Part shown: in pieces, positions 63,861-64,000 of the stretch
Position numbering within the stretch: the stretch's first letter is position 1
Layout of the letters: the number at the start of each line of letters is the position of its first letter
DNA from: CAVPUA01 sp963828015
GTDB taxonomy: Bacteria > Actinomycetota > Actinomycetes > Mycobacteriales > Jatrophihabitantaceae
Assembly (NCBI GenBank): GCA_963828015.1
Contig: CAWHCD010000005.1
Coordinates: forward strand, 206,210-270,209
Reading direction: 5' to 3'
DNA: 64,000 bases
The notes under the pieces: generated by a model
What the model was told of the DNA's origin: nothing
The model's input: only the letters and a program-made list of their open reading frames with translations
Databases searched by the model: none
Translations under genes and position numbers: made by a program

Positions 63861-64000
63861 GATCAGGCACCCCCTGAGAAAAGGCGTGCACGGAGCGTAC
63901 AGGCGGTGCGATCAGACCACCACGATTCATGGAAATAAGGTCCTTCGTTCATATTCCGACGGTAGGCCCCCCCGGCACAGATTCATCATCCGCATTTTGA

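Overview
The window is a high-G+C actinobacterial chromosome segment. The signs are a prfB-ftsE-ftsX-smpB cluster followed by ssrA, F420-type luciferase-like oxidoreductases, DUF4235 and DUF1003 proteins, a Tad/Flp pilus locus, LAxTG sortase signals on two surface proteins, and many genes whose start codon sits 6-8 nt behind a TANNNT -10 box, so that their mRNAs are probably leaderless. The genus cannot be named from the sequence.

Layout. 1-9.5 kb: the 3' part of a giant DUF11-repeat cell-wall protein. 9.6-17.3 kb: a DipZ-like thiol-redox protein, an aquaporin, a cation/proton antiporter, a small KOW/AT-hook/HTH regulator, FKBP, a YghZ-type aldo-keto reductase, DUF4235 and a hemerythrin-like protein. 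17.3-22.7 kb: carbohydrate metabolism, with gnd plus a HAD phosphatase facing a beta-phosphoglucomutase-like HAD plus GH65 phosphorylase. 22.7-28.3 kb: Mrp/ApbC facing a MarR regulator, a soluble MgtE-N/CBS protein with DUF1003, and a CoA-ester lyase with an acyl-CoA dehydrogenase. 28.3-34 kb: a HAD hydrolase and a tad locus (cpaF, tadB, tadC, flp, tadE, tadE, tadG-like). 34-41.2 kb: a 2OG-Fe(II) oxygenase, an MpaB-like protein, prfB, ftsE, ftsX, smpB, a CYTH-CHAD protein and tmRNA.

Downstream of ssrA, from 41.2 kb to about 61.5 kb, the character changes. A frameshifted transposase starts 35 bp past the tmRNA end. Then come an integrase-like frameshifted gene, an XRE regulator and a mosaic of stress and accessory genes: a DUF2231-Rieske protein, an F420 enzyme, a low-affinity iron permease family protein, HAD plus type IB topoisomerase, phospholipase D, DUF1206, DUF1275, a methyltransferase, LuxR, GlsB and STAS. 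Broken genes, an IS3-family element, an integrase remnant and a broken HNH nuclease are also present. This looks like a decayed island inserted at ssrA. The window ends with a second LAxTG surface protein (choice-of-anchor A type).

Points that stand out: an exact 1137-bp three-module higher-order repeat in the DUF11 gene; two paralogous small KOW/AT-hook/HTH proteins 46 kb apart, each with a palindrome upstream; a readable tmRNA tag peptide; and dense clusters of frameshifts (tadB-tadC, CYTH-CHAD and several island genes). The clusters are more likely sequencing indels than many independent pseudogenes, though decay cannot be excluded.
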